A DNA stretch of 64,000 bases. Origin: Impatiens glandulifera. Its lineage: Eukaryota; Streptophyta; Magnoliopsida; Ericales; Balsaminaceae. Positions 1 through 10,504 of the stretch are shown here, in pieces. A program made the translations under genes and the position numbers. Every line of letters starts with the position of its first letter. Within the stretch, counting starts at the first letter, position 1. A model generated the notes under the pieces. The model saw only the letters and a program-made list of their open reading frames with translations, searched no databases and had not been told where the DNA came from. The stretch is taken from positions 1-64,000 of the forward strand of contig NW_025919154.1 of the NCBI RefSeq assembly GCF_907164915.1, in the 5' to 3' direction.

Positions 1-242
1 ATATATATATATATATATATATAAATGGAAAGAAAGAGAAATTAATAATTATGAAATGAGAGTTAAATTAGTAATTATTGTAAGAGAAAATTTGAAAATT
101 ATTATTATTATTAGGTATATTATATATATATATAATATATATATAATATACCTAATAATAATAATTTTCAAATTTTCTCTTACAATAATTACTAATTTAA
201 CTCTCATTTCATAATTACTAATTTCTCTTTCATTCTATTTTT
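1..242. repeat. AT microsatellite and long foldback inverted repeat
   Basis: Bases 1-22 are pure AT repeat. From about 24 to 130 the sequence is mirrored, nearly base for base, as reverse complement at about 135-242, with an AT-repeat turn in the middle. The arms share blocks such as GAGAGTTAAATTAGTAATTA. This is the form of a short foldback or MITE-type element. No coding capacity is seen and no target duplication can be fixed, because the left edge runs into the start of the window and AT repeat. Confidence 0.7.
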
Positions 243-1009
243 ATATATATTAATTTTTTCTTCCTAATTAATATTTTTTTATTTTCTTTTATAACTTTAA
301 TAATTAATTTATATTTTGTTTTCTCTTTATATTATTTGATAGATTTCGCGGGGCTCCAATTATTTTTAATGTTTAATTCAATCCAGAATTTTTTAGATAA
401 AGAAGTAATGCAAAAGTCGGTTGTGCGAGAAGATGAGATTGATGCACAAGAGGATGTGGCGTTCATCGCGTCGTCTTCTACTAACATTCCACGTTGTAAC
501 TACAGGTATCCTTAAGGTACACATTGATTTTTCTGAGGTTCGATTGATCTTGTATTCTGTTACACTTTTTGGTAGACGACCTACTAGAAAATTGTTCTGT
601 TGCAGGACATCGTAGATGGTGAGTGCATCGTCTTCTTCCCCCAATGAGACGACGGTGGCGATGAAGACGACGAGGAAGAGGAGAGATGAGAAGAATCGGA
701 GGAGTGATGTGATAGTTGTAGGATACCAAGTGTTCCACAAAATGACAAAGAGAGGTTCTTACTTTCTCATCTCTTTTAATAATCAAAACTTTTATATAAT
801 TTTTAGATGAGAGTGCACCTTCCACCATTTTCTCAACTTTTGATTCTAAAAACTGTCTAAATAAATTTTATTTTTCCTAATTGCTTAAAGTTTGAGCCAA
901 TTTTAAACTTTTTTTTATAATTGAATCTAGGGTTAATTATGAGATTATATAAAAATTCACCACTTTACTTCCAACTCTAGGCATTATTTAATTCGATTAT
1001 GACATAACA
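243..1009. other. No supported gene; possible decayed exon fragments
   Basis: The stretch is AT-rich except for a more GC-balanced patch at about 410-730. In that patch an open segment ends at a plausible splice donor (ACAG then GTATCC, near 507) and another begins after a plausible acceptor (TTGCAG, near 605) and encodes a Lys/Arg-rich stretch. I do not recognise either piece as a known family. They may be gene debris or chance ORFs. Confidence 0.2.
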
Positions 1010-2910
1010 ATGGTTGTCACAGATTTGCCTGGTTTACTCGAGGGCACTCACCAAGGTTTTGGTTTAATCCATGAATTTCTTAGTCACACAGAAAGATGTT
1101 TTGTTTTGGTAAAAATGAAACTATATATTCATTAATGTCATCATACTGTGCTACTTCTTATTTATAACCATTATGAAAACCATGTACAAGTTATTGATGG
1201 TTCATCTGAACAGCCAGAATACAAATATGATTCAGTTTAGCTTGAAATATAATTGTTTATTCCAGAGCTTTTTGAAAAACCATGTTGGGTAGATTATAAA
1301 TAAATTGATCTTCCAGAAACATATGAGAAATGGGCATCATTCAAGGAAAATATTAAAGGACGTGACATAATATGTTTTTTGTATTAGTGCTACCACTGGA
1401 AAGGGTACCCACAAAGTGATACCTGCAGCTTATGAATTCATACTGGCTCAAAGAGTAGACAATATAAATAAAGTTCTTACCCTTTATTTAAAAGAAATCT
1501 TAATATCTCTAAAATATTTAAAATCTTATATTAATGTTTAGATACAAAATTGTTTCCAAATATTGCTCTCTTTTAGAGTGGGATGTCTCATTTTTCATTG
1601 TATCTCAACTAGAGACATCTTTCTATAAATTATAAATTTATTAGCAGTTTTTTCAGAAGTATATTGCACACGTGTTTATGAATGAACCTATAAACATATT
1701 TTTGTTTATGATGATGATACAAAGCATAAACTCTTTATTTTTTTATGTTAGATTTCTTTTCATTACTAAACATGAATTGATAATTATATAACTGACAACT
1801 TTTCATTTCAGTTACATAGATTCAGAAACATGTTTGGTAGTTTATAACAAAATGGATCATTCAGAAGCACATGAAAAATGGGTATCATTCAAGGAAATTT
1901 TGAAGGATGTGGTATTAAATGTTTTTGTAAATGGTACCTTAGAAGTGATATATACAACTTATAAACTCATATTGGCTCAAAGAGAAACAATATAAATCAA
2001 GGTCTTACCTTTTTTTAAAAGAAATCTTAATGTCTCTAGAATATTTGAAGTATCATATTAATGTTTATATACAAATTTGTTTTCAAATATTACTCTCTTT
2101 TAGAGTGGGAGGTTTCTATTTTCATTGTATCTCAGGCAAATACATATTTTTGTATCCATAAATGTATTAACGTTTTTTCAGAAGTATAATGCAAAAGTGT
2201 TTATGAATGAACCTATAAACATATTTTTGGTTGTGATGATGATACAAAACATAAACCCTTTATTTTTTTATGTTGGATTCTCTTTTCATTACTAAACTTG
2301 AATTGATAATTGACCACTTTTCATTACAGTTGCATAGATTCAGAAAGAAGATTTTGATACAAGAGAGAAAGGTATTAGGGTTAAATATAGTAACGAGAAT
2401 AAAGTGACAGTTATAATGTAGTTAATTGTGAAGAGTGTGTAATGAAATGATTTTAGTTGTATCAAATTTCAGCACGTATTGGAAGTATGTGGAGTATATA
2501 AGTCTCTGTCTAAATTTTGGTGTAAAGGATGTGACACCGTTTTTGTTGGAGAGGTTAAATTTAGGTTTTTCTTCTTCCAACGATTTTGTATCTTCTTAAT
2601 GATTGAGTTATGAAAACACATTTTACAGATGGAGATGACATGGAATGACTCTAATGGACCAGATGGCCTAAATAGAATTAAAATCTTAACTTTCATCTAC
2701 ACAACATGTAAACATAACTGATCACTTTTCATTACAATTACATAAATTTAAAAAGAATATTTCAGCACATCTTAGAAGCAGGTGGGTATAGAAGTCTTTG
2801 TCTAAACTTGGTGTAAAGGAGGGTGACACCGTTTTTGTTGAAGATGTTAAATTTAGCTTATTCCAACGATTTAGTATTTTTTAATGATTGTTATGAACAC
2901 ATTTTGCAGA
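1010..2910 (+). pseudogene. Decayed plastid-type Obg GTPase (ObgC-like) pseudogene with internal duplication
   Basis: Translation of 1010-1105 gives an Obg G-domain segment with the switch II motif DLPG followed by [11 protein letters not shown] and [10 protein letters not shown], ending at a GTAAAA donor. After an intron-like gap, 1186-1400 reads DGSSEQPEYKYDS, then ETYEKWASFKEN, as in chloroplast Obg (ObgC) proteins, but with stop codons, and the NKxD guanine-binding motif is destroyed. A second copy at about 1815-2000 keeps NKMD and EAHEKWVSFKE. The C-terminal OCT-type segment (FQHVLE, CGVYKSL, then GD/TV) appears at about 2466-2560 and again at about 2762-2860. Functional Obg proteins bind GTP and help assemble plastid ribosomes; this copy cannot, given the stops, frameshifts and missing N-terminal Obg fold. 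Family identification rests on remembered motifs and is fairly firm. Confidence 0.72.
1255..2330 (+). repeat. Tandem duplication inside the Obg pseudogene
   Basis: About 540 bp is present twice in tandem (about 1255-1810 and 1811-2330). Both copies carry the same order of landmarks: EKW-SFKE coding block, TTGGCTCAAAGAG, TCTTTTAGAGTGGGA, a run ending in TTTTCATTACTAAAC, and finally a splice-acceptor-like CAGTT(A/G)CATAGATTC. A third, shorter copy of the last block occurs near 2735. The copies differ by many substitutions and small gaps, so the duplication is old. Confidence 0.65.
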
Positions 2911-3418
2911 ACACCACTAAATTTACATTAAAAAATTTCATTCTTTAACATTAAAAAGAACAAAACTTATAAAATTAATAAAGAAATTAAAATAGTGTAA
3001 GTTTATGTTTATATTTATATAAGAATATTTAGTTCATAAGTTCGTTTATAAAAAATTTAAATATTGTAAATTCATATATGTATATATATTTTCTTTAAAT
3101 ATAAATATATATTATTTTATTATTAATTTTATATAAATATTTTCTTTCATTATATATAAACATATTGAATTAAATATTATATAAAAACTTCATTTATAAT
3201 TTTTTCCGTACAATGTAGGGTATTTTACTAATTGATATTTATTTTATTTGTTTGGAACATTGCACTTTTATATTTTTTTTTATAATTTCGAGATAATATT
3301 TTAAGCTATTTAATAACTTTGATAACTTTGAATTCTCCAGATATTGTCTCTAATGTTTTAAATATATAAAAAAAATGTATATATTTCTTAAAAGTATGAA
3401 ACCTCTTAAAATTCTAAA

Positions 3419-3435
3419 GTAAATAGGGTGAAAAC

Positions 3436-3483
<48 letters not shown>

Positions 3484-3500
3484 GTTTTCACCCTATTTAC
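3419..3500. repeat. Inverted repeat with AT-repeat core
   Basis: A perfect 21-base arm at 3419-3439 (containing AGGGTGAAAACAATT) is repeated as reverse complement at 3480-3500, separated by about 40 bases of TA repeat. It would form a strong cruciform. It could be a minimal foldback element or a palindrome expanded by slippage. Confidence 0.75.
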
Positions 3501-3831
3501 AATACTATAACCACTATTTTTTAAAGATTTTAAGAGATTTTATATTGTCATTAATTAATTAATTTATGTATTTTTTTAAGTAATAAAAGAAAGTGATAAA
3601 TAAAATCAACAAAATATATAAATATATACATTTAAAATTTTATATTATATTTAATAAATATATATATATATATATATATTTAATTTAAAATAATTATATA
3701 TATATATATATATATAATATTTAAATTTGTTATGATGGTTAGTTATATAGGTTAAAAGTAATATAATAATATTAAAATATATTTAAGTTTGTTAGATTGG
3801 TGGTTTGAGTAGTATAATAATAATATTTTAG

Positions 3832-3833
<2 letters not shown>

Positions 3834-3894
<61 letters not shown>
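3834..3894. repeat. TA microsatellite
   Basis: About 60 bases of uninterrupted TA dinucleotide repeat. Shorter TA tracts lie at 3656-3678 and 3696-3717. Confidence 0.95.
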
Positions 3895-3898
<4 letters not shown>

Positions 3899-4867
3899 AT
3901 AATTTTAAAAGGTTATATATATAATTAAAATATAAAGATATTTTAATAATTAAAAAAAATTAATAGAGAGAATAATAGTTTAAAGTTCATATTTTTATAA
4001 TTAAAATATTTAATAATTTAATAAAATGTATAAAGAGAGAAATGCTTACTTTTAAAGTATTTTAGATTGAAATTTAAAATGTGAAATGACAATCAAAAGT
4101 CATCTTATAATAACATTCTATTTCAAGTATTTAGTTCCTGTATTTAGTTCCTTTATCATTATTATTATTGTTATTATTTATATAATTTAGTATTGAATAA
4201 CACATTATTAATTTTAAATATACATATTTGTGAAGTATAATTAGAATAAAAATAAAAAATAAATTAAAACAAAGTAATGAAAAGAGAGTTAAAGATTTCA
4301 GGAATGGTTTAACGAATTAGTTGACATCACATTATATATGTTACTTAACAAACAATAAGACAAGTATATTTGATTTTTATAATTTTTATTTTTTATTATG
4401 AAATTATTAAATATAATTTTTTTAAATTATTATTATATTAATATATATTTTTAAATTATATGTAAAAGAATTCAATGTATAAATTTATTGTTGTGTATAT
4501 ATTAAGTTATTTATTTTTATATTTATATAATTATTTTTTAATTTTAAAAGATATAGTCATTTTTTAATTTAAATATTTAGAAAAACAGTGAAAAATAAAT
4601 AAATATATTTTTTTCCCTCTTATAAATAATTTATTCTTTCTTATTTAATATAAAATTAAAATAAATGATTTTTAATAATAATAATTATTATAATTATTAT
4701 TATTCACTAAAATATGAAGTGATCAAAATAGGTCTTGATATACATTGTTGTTCTTGTTATCATTCACTCCATTAGAAATTAGATAAGACAAATTCTTAAT
4801 TACTAGCTTAATTCCTTATATAAAACTCAAACTATTCACAACTAATAGTAGATAAAAAAAATTATTA

Positions 4868-5695
4868 AAAAAAAAGTTATGATATGCTTAATTGAGTTTC
4901 TAATAAATTCAAATATGAAAATTAATTGATTTTCTAATAAATCTAAATAATAATATAAGGGGACAGAAAAACAAAAAAAAGTTGTAAATGGACGAAAGAT
5001 AGAGAAACAATTATATTTAATTGATATTTTATATTTAATTTTTATTTAATTATATATATATTTATTTATTAAATATAATATATATATTAAATTTATCTAT
5101 TTTGTTAATTTGATTTATTCAATCTCCATTAGGACTCTTTCAGAAATATATATAAATTAATTTATTTATTAAGGCAAATTATATAAATATAAATTTGTTA
5201 ATTTAGTTTATTCACCCTCCCTATTATTATTATTATTTTAAAAGTTACCTAAATAAATAAATAAATAAATAAATTAATTAATTAAATAAATATATATTCA
5301 AACTTAACAGGTAAAATAAATAGAGAAATAATTATTGAGAGGTGAAGAGAGACACAAACAATTAATGGAAATATAATTGGTGAAAGTACTAATCAACATC
5401 CTAACTAATTTGCAAAACTATAGGAAATTAAAGTTTATATGGTGTAATGTTATTGGTCAATTAGAAGATTTTTAAGTGTTTTTATTTTTTTGGGTGAGAT
5501 TTAAAATGATTCTTGTGCGATGAGATAAAATATAAATAAAATAAATTATTGAAAAAATTATAATAATATATATTTTAATATTTATAATTCTTAATATATT
5601 ATTAAACTAAAAGGATACTTTCATTATCCACCCACCAATTTCATATTAATTTTAATCAATATCATTTGCATACAACCTACTTTCATTATAATATA

Positions 5696-5748
<53 letters not shown>

Positions 5749-5980
5749 ATTAAAAAGAAAAGTTATGATATGCTTAATTGAGTTTTATTTTCTAATCAAT
5801 CCAAATAATAATAGGAGGGACAGAAAAACAAAAAGTTACAAGTAGATGAAAGATAGAGAAATAATTATATATAATTAATATTTATATCTAATTTGTATTA
5901 CAAATATATATATTTATTTATTTATTAAATATAATATATATTATAAATTATTATATTTTTGTTAATTTGATTTATTCAAT
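4868..5980 (+). repeat. Direct repeat pair, about 250 bp each
   Basis: A block at about 4868-5130 recurs at about 5752-5980. Shared landmarks in the same order are AAGTTATGATATGCTTAATT, GGGACAGAAAAACAAAAA, GATGAAAGATAGAGAAA or its variant, and GTTAATTTGATTTATTCAATC. The copies differ by small indels. No coding content and no terminal signature were found, so the class is unknown. Confidence 0.6.
5696..5745. repeat. TA microsatellite
   Basis: About 50 bases of TA dinucleotide repeat directly before the second copy of the direct repeat. Confidence 0.95.
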
Positions 5981-6047
5981 CATTATTATTATATTATTAG
6001 GAATGTATAAATTAATTTATTTATTAAGGAAATATATATATATTTTT

Positions 6048-8892
6048 AAGCATGAAAATTTTAGTTACTTTTTTTAAATAATATTTTTATTTTTAATAAT
6101 ATTTTGAATTTTTATATTCAAAATAATTTAAACAAAGAATTAAAACCTAATTAAAGATCAATTATTGTGATAATTAAACTCTAATTAAATAATTTTTTTA
6201 AAATTTCAAAAATAATTTAAGAATAAAAGATTGTATTTATTTTACCTAAATTAGACCAAAGAAAAGAGGTTAAAAATATTTAATTATTAAATAAAAAAAT
6301 TAAAAAAAATACCCTAAAATTATCCAAAAATATTAAAATATAATCATAATTGTTATTATAATTCTAAAAATATTTTTTGTGAAATTTTTGCTGAAGAGAT
6401 GAATTTAAAAAGGATTAAAAATTGTTTTTTAATAACCTTTGAAATAAAAATAAAATTTAATAATCTTGTAGCAGAAATTATTTTTAATCTTTGTAGCAGG
6501 ATTTTGGACCATAACGCCCAAATCTCATCCAACAGCTTAGACGTTCCCACGCAGCCGGATGTAGCAGAGCCACGCACGCGCGCCACTCCGGATTAACTAA
6601 CGGTATTGTTAACCCTGTTAGTATAATCGCTAACGGATCCAACGGAACCCCGCGTTCCGTCAGCCAATGTCATTTGACTCGTCTTCTCCGCTGGAATCGT
6701 AACCTCGCTAGACTCGCGATTGTTGCCATAGTGTTTATTCTAAAAGCTCTAACTTCCTCCACATGCGATCAAATCCTTTGATTTTTTTCGGCCACGAGCT
6801 CTTCTCTTCGACGCATACGTTTCGCCCTTATCCTCCAACCTTATCTTGTTGGATAGAACCTTAGAGATAAAATCGTTGGAGGTCAAATTCGTCTTGAATT
6901 AGCTCCTTAACCGACCTTAGGGCACTACAAAAAGTCCCTTATGCTTTGTAAAGCAAACCATCAAACAATTACACAACAATACCCAATAAATCAAAGCTTG
7001 AAGATTCCGACCAAGAATTGTTTTTTGAAAACATCCTCCGGTGATCCCAACTTTGATCTAGGCTTCTGGATAGCCTCCAACACATTTAAGGAGTGTTCTC
7101 TAGTTGTTTCTATGAATCCAGAAGCCTTGTATTGAGTTTTTTGATTTTTTTGTTTGATTGGATTTGATATGTTTTAAGATTTGATTATGTGATTTCTTTG
7201 TTAAGAATAATTATATTTATCATGTATGAACTTTCTGTTGAAAGAGAATCGATGAAATCAACCTAAATCAAACATTTTGAAAATCAAAGTTTGAAAACTG
7301 GATTTTTTGAAATCTGACGTTCTTGAGTTTAATCCATTTTTTTAATTAGTTGCTATATATGTTTGTTAACATGTTAGAATGAATCCTAAACAACTGTAAT
7401 CATGTTTTGATCATGTTTGATCAAATAGAAATTCTGAAAAATAAAGCTTAAAATTAGATTTTTGAAATTCTGTGTTCTTGCTTTTATTCCGTTTTTTTTA
7501 TCCAATTAGTTGTTACACATGTTTTTTTTAACATATTATGATGAATTTCAAGCAACTATTTCATCATTATGATCATTTTTGATAAAATTTTGTTTTTAAA
7601 AATTTATGGATTTTAATTCGATCTTTAAAAATCGTTCTAATGATTTTTTGATGTTCTTGTTTTGGTTAAGATCAACTATATTCATCATTTCAAAGTTAAT
7701 GGAATAAAAATCAGACCTTGAAATGACCTAATTTGAAAGATCCCAAAATTTGATGTAGAAATAGTGTTTTGAAATTGATCCTTATAAGGACTTCTAAATC
7801 GTTATTTATGTTAGTGATTTTGTTCTAATGATCATATGAACTTACTATAGCTTACAGATCATGATTTCATGATCCCAATAAAAAGTTATGGATTTCTGAA
7901 ATTTTAGACCAAAATAAGAACATACAGTCCTAAGGTTTTAGCCTAGGACCGGTGATTCTCGGTCATGTTCTTCAGTAGTGACCGAGAAAACGAACTCCAG
8001 GTCAAAAACCATGACCAAGAATCTTAGGACCGAGTTTTTTAATCCATAACCGATGTTTTCAGCTATGGCCGAAGACCAGGACCGATGTTCTTCAACTAGG
8101 ATCGATGACTAGGACCGAGTTTTCTAACCTTAAGACCGATGACTAGGACCGAGTTTTCTAACCATAGGACCAAGCCCTCATTTAGCATAAGACCGATGTT
8201 TCTAATACTAGATCGAACCCTCACTTATCCTAGGACGAATGGTAAACTTGACCCTAACCTTAGACCTATGAGAAATATTTCTAACCCTAGAACCGAGCCC
8301 TCACTTAGCCTAGGACTGGTAACCTTGACCCTAACCCTAGACCTATGACTGATGTTTATAACCTTAGGACTGAGCCTCCACTTAGCTTAGGACCGGTAAA
8401 CCTAAACCTAACTTTAGACCTAGGACCGATAGCTACTTAACCTTAGGACCGAGCACCTAGACCGATAGACTTGACCTGGGACTGAGCCTCCTTGGTCTTC
8501 GACCGAGCCACCCGAGTTTTGGACCAAGCCTCCCGAGCCTAGGACCGAGCCCTCCGGTCCCTTGACCCATACGATCGAGCCCTAGTCTGGACCACCCCAG
8601 TCTTGACCGAGCCTAACGGAGCCTAGATCGGCCAAACCGAACCTAAAACCTAGGACTCCGGTCCTAAGGCATGTTTGGTTCCACTTTTCAAAATCTAAAA
8701 TTATTTTGTAATTTTAGAACCCGAATCCATTTTCAAATCTTGAAAGGTCAAAAAATGATATTTTTATATTTTTGGGATGTTTCCTAAACCAATGTTTTGT
8801 TAGGCCCCATTTGGAATATATTTTTAAATTATAACATTCTCCTATAATATTTTGCAGGTTTTGTTAAATCTAAATACATGCGCAACAGGTAC
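6048..8892 (-). mobile_element. Old gypsy-type LTR arm, left copy (outer part)
   Basis: This segment matches, in reverse orientation, the sequence at about 32000-34490. Landmarks shared after reverse complementing the right copy include the outer end AAGCATGAAAATTT, a TTGTATT(T/C)ATTTTACC block, a GC-rich patch with TAACTAACG-like motifs, a region rich in CTAGGACCGAG, and TTTGGTTCCACTTTT near 8675. The right copy lies directly behind a Ty3/gypsy pol, so I read this as the 3' LTR of a minus-strand relative. Identity is visibly low (many indels). Copia element 1 interrupts it at 8893; it resumes at 22732. Small ORFs inside have no support. Confidence 0.6.
7930..8660. repeat. Degenerate CTAGGACCGAG-type repeats inside the LTR arm
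   Basis: Many imperfect copies of a unit with the core (C)CTAGGACCGA(G/T) alternate with TTTCTAACC or CACTTAGC spacers. The same motif family occurs as reverse complement at about 32200-32690 in the right LTR. It looks like internal amplification within the LTR. The AACCCTAG pieces here are not telomeric arrays. Confidence 0.6.
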
Positions 8893-8897
8893 ACACC

Positions 8898-10186
8898 TGT
8901 TAGGATCTAGGTCGCCGCTGGTGGACCGGGGGTTGGACCGGTTAGCGGTTCTTACTCGTAGGGTGGTGGTTAATCCGGTTAGAGATTAACACCGGGGTTT
9001 CAATACTACACAACCTGTCACAAACCCTTGAACTAGGTTCAAGCGCGGAAGAGGTTTGCTTTCAAGTTGAAGCGGTACACGTGTATGATAGGCGGAGTCG
9101 GTTTCGGTTGATGGAGATTTGAAGAATGGTGGGTCGGTTTCGGTTATCTGGATATTCGGTATGGTCAGTATGGAGTCGGTTTGGAGCGGTATGGTTAAGT
9201 TAGTCGGTTATGTAATAAAGCCAACAGAAAGTAAATAACACAACAGATTTTATGGATGTTCGGAGATAAAACTCCTACGTCGCCCCTTCCTCTCGAAACC
9301 GCGAGAAGGATATTCACTAAGGAATACAAATACAAGCCGATCGAGACTTATTCTCTGCTCGATAACACTCTTACAATTCACACCGAAATTGTAGCACACA
9401 CTTTAACTTTCAACACTTAGGCTTTCTAGAATAGCACACTGTTATCACTTGTAGTAAATGCTCTTAGCTCTTGTTATCCCAATGTATGTCCCGCATTTAC
9501 TCTTCTGCAACTGCCTCCTTTTATAGGTGAAATATGCCAACGGTCATATTTCAAAGCCTTGAATCTGATTGGCTGATCAGAGGTACAGTGATTCAGTGTC
9601 TCAGACCTGCCGGTCGTCTCCTCAGACCTGACGGTCAATCTCAGACCTGGTATCCTGTTTCAGACCTGCCGGTCTGTAAGGCAAACCTGCTGGGTTTGTC
9701 TTTTACTCAATGTAGGCACTGTCTGTTTGGACAGTTGTCTGTACTTTGAAGATTTCCTTTCTGGCTTATCCCGAAGTAGAAGGATCCGGTAGTACTGTTT
9801 TCTGCAGCCTACAGTCTTTCCTCAGACTTGCATGGATATGGAAGTATTCAGTCTGTTCCTTTTGTATCATTCTCAACAGATACCCGAAATGTCTTCTTGT
9901 ACTAGTCGGCCGCTTGACTTGGCCGAATATCTTTTGGTAGTGAAGTAACCGGACTTCTTCCGGTTATTCTTGTCTTGTGGATAATCGGCTGTTTGATGGA
10001 TCTGGTTTTAAGCTTTGGCCGATCCTTTGTGCGGTCACGTTCAGAATGCTTTTGATCGGTATGGTGACTTGACCGGTTCGGTTTCTTCAGTTGGTTTTCT
10101 TTTGTTCATCCGGTCCGGTTCCTTGTTCCTGCATGAGAAGTTTGTTTAAGTTAGGTTTATTTGAACCGGTATAAATTTATCTAACA
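8898..10186 (-). repeat. Element 1, 3' LTR (left copy)
   Basis: 1289 bp, TGTTAGG...CTAACA on the plus strand. It aligns without gaps to 21438-22726 with about 10 substitutions, eight of them transitions. It holds several CAGACCTGNCGGTC repeats (near 9600-9680), the counterpart of the longer 21-bp array in element 2. The 64-codon ORFs found in both LTR copies are not thought to be genes. Confidence 0.95.
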
Positions 10187-10396
10187 ATTTCTCCCTTTTT
10201 GATTATTTTATTTAAAATTATCAAAATCATGTAAGTTTGCAACCGTAGGCCGGTTGTTTTGTTTGGCCGGTTTTGAAAAAGACTTAGAGAATTTTTCGAA
10301 AAATTTTGAGGGAGGAGTTTTGGAAGGGTCTTTATCTTTTATCTAACAATTTCTCCCTTTTTGATTATTTTATTTAAAATTATCAAAATCATGTAA
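10176..10396 (-). promoter_or_regulatory. Polypurine tract region, duplicated
   Basis: On the minus strand an AAAAAGGGAGAAA tract lies directly before the 3' LTR (10190-10202), the normal site for plus-strand priming. A perfect 59-bp copy of this site, including the last 11 bases of the LTR, occurs at 10176-10234 and again at 10338-10396, 162 bp apart. Element 2 has the same arrangement. Repeated polypurine tracts near the 3' LTR are a known trait of Sireviruses. Confidence 0.85.
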
Positions 10397-10504
10397 AGAT
10401 GCAAAATAAGGCCGGTATTCAAAAATAACTTTATATATATTTATAGATAACCGGAGAAGACAAAGCATAAATACTAAGGCAAATAAGAAAAGGAAGGATA
10501 GTCC

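Larger units (their letters stand above)
2911..6047. other. AT-rich intergenic DNA, no gene seen
   Basis: Both strands contain stops throughout and no recognisable product. The content is low-complexity A/T sequence with AT microsatellites and two longer repeats listed separately. Confidence 0.7.

Noticed and set aside
393..828. Overlapping 115-codon minus-strand ORFs
   Set aside because: Two overlapping frames in low-complexity sequence with no recognisable motif or leader.
2466..2860. First reading as a B3 DNA-binding domain
   Set aside because: The neighbouring blocks (DLPG, TERC, DGSSEQPE, NKMD) are clearly Obg GTPase, and this part fits the Obg C-terminal domain in the right order.
8270..8345. 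Interstitial telomere repeats (AACCCTAG)
   Set aside because: Only isolated, irregular copies within a larger CTAGGACCGAG repeat; not a TTTAGGG array.
9746..9940. 64-codon ORF repeated at 22286-22480
   Set aside because: It lies within both LTR copies of element 1 and is kept only because the LTRs are nearly identical.
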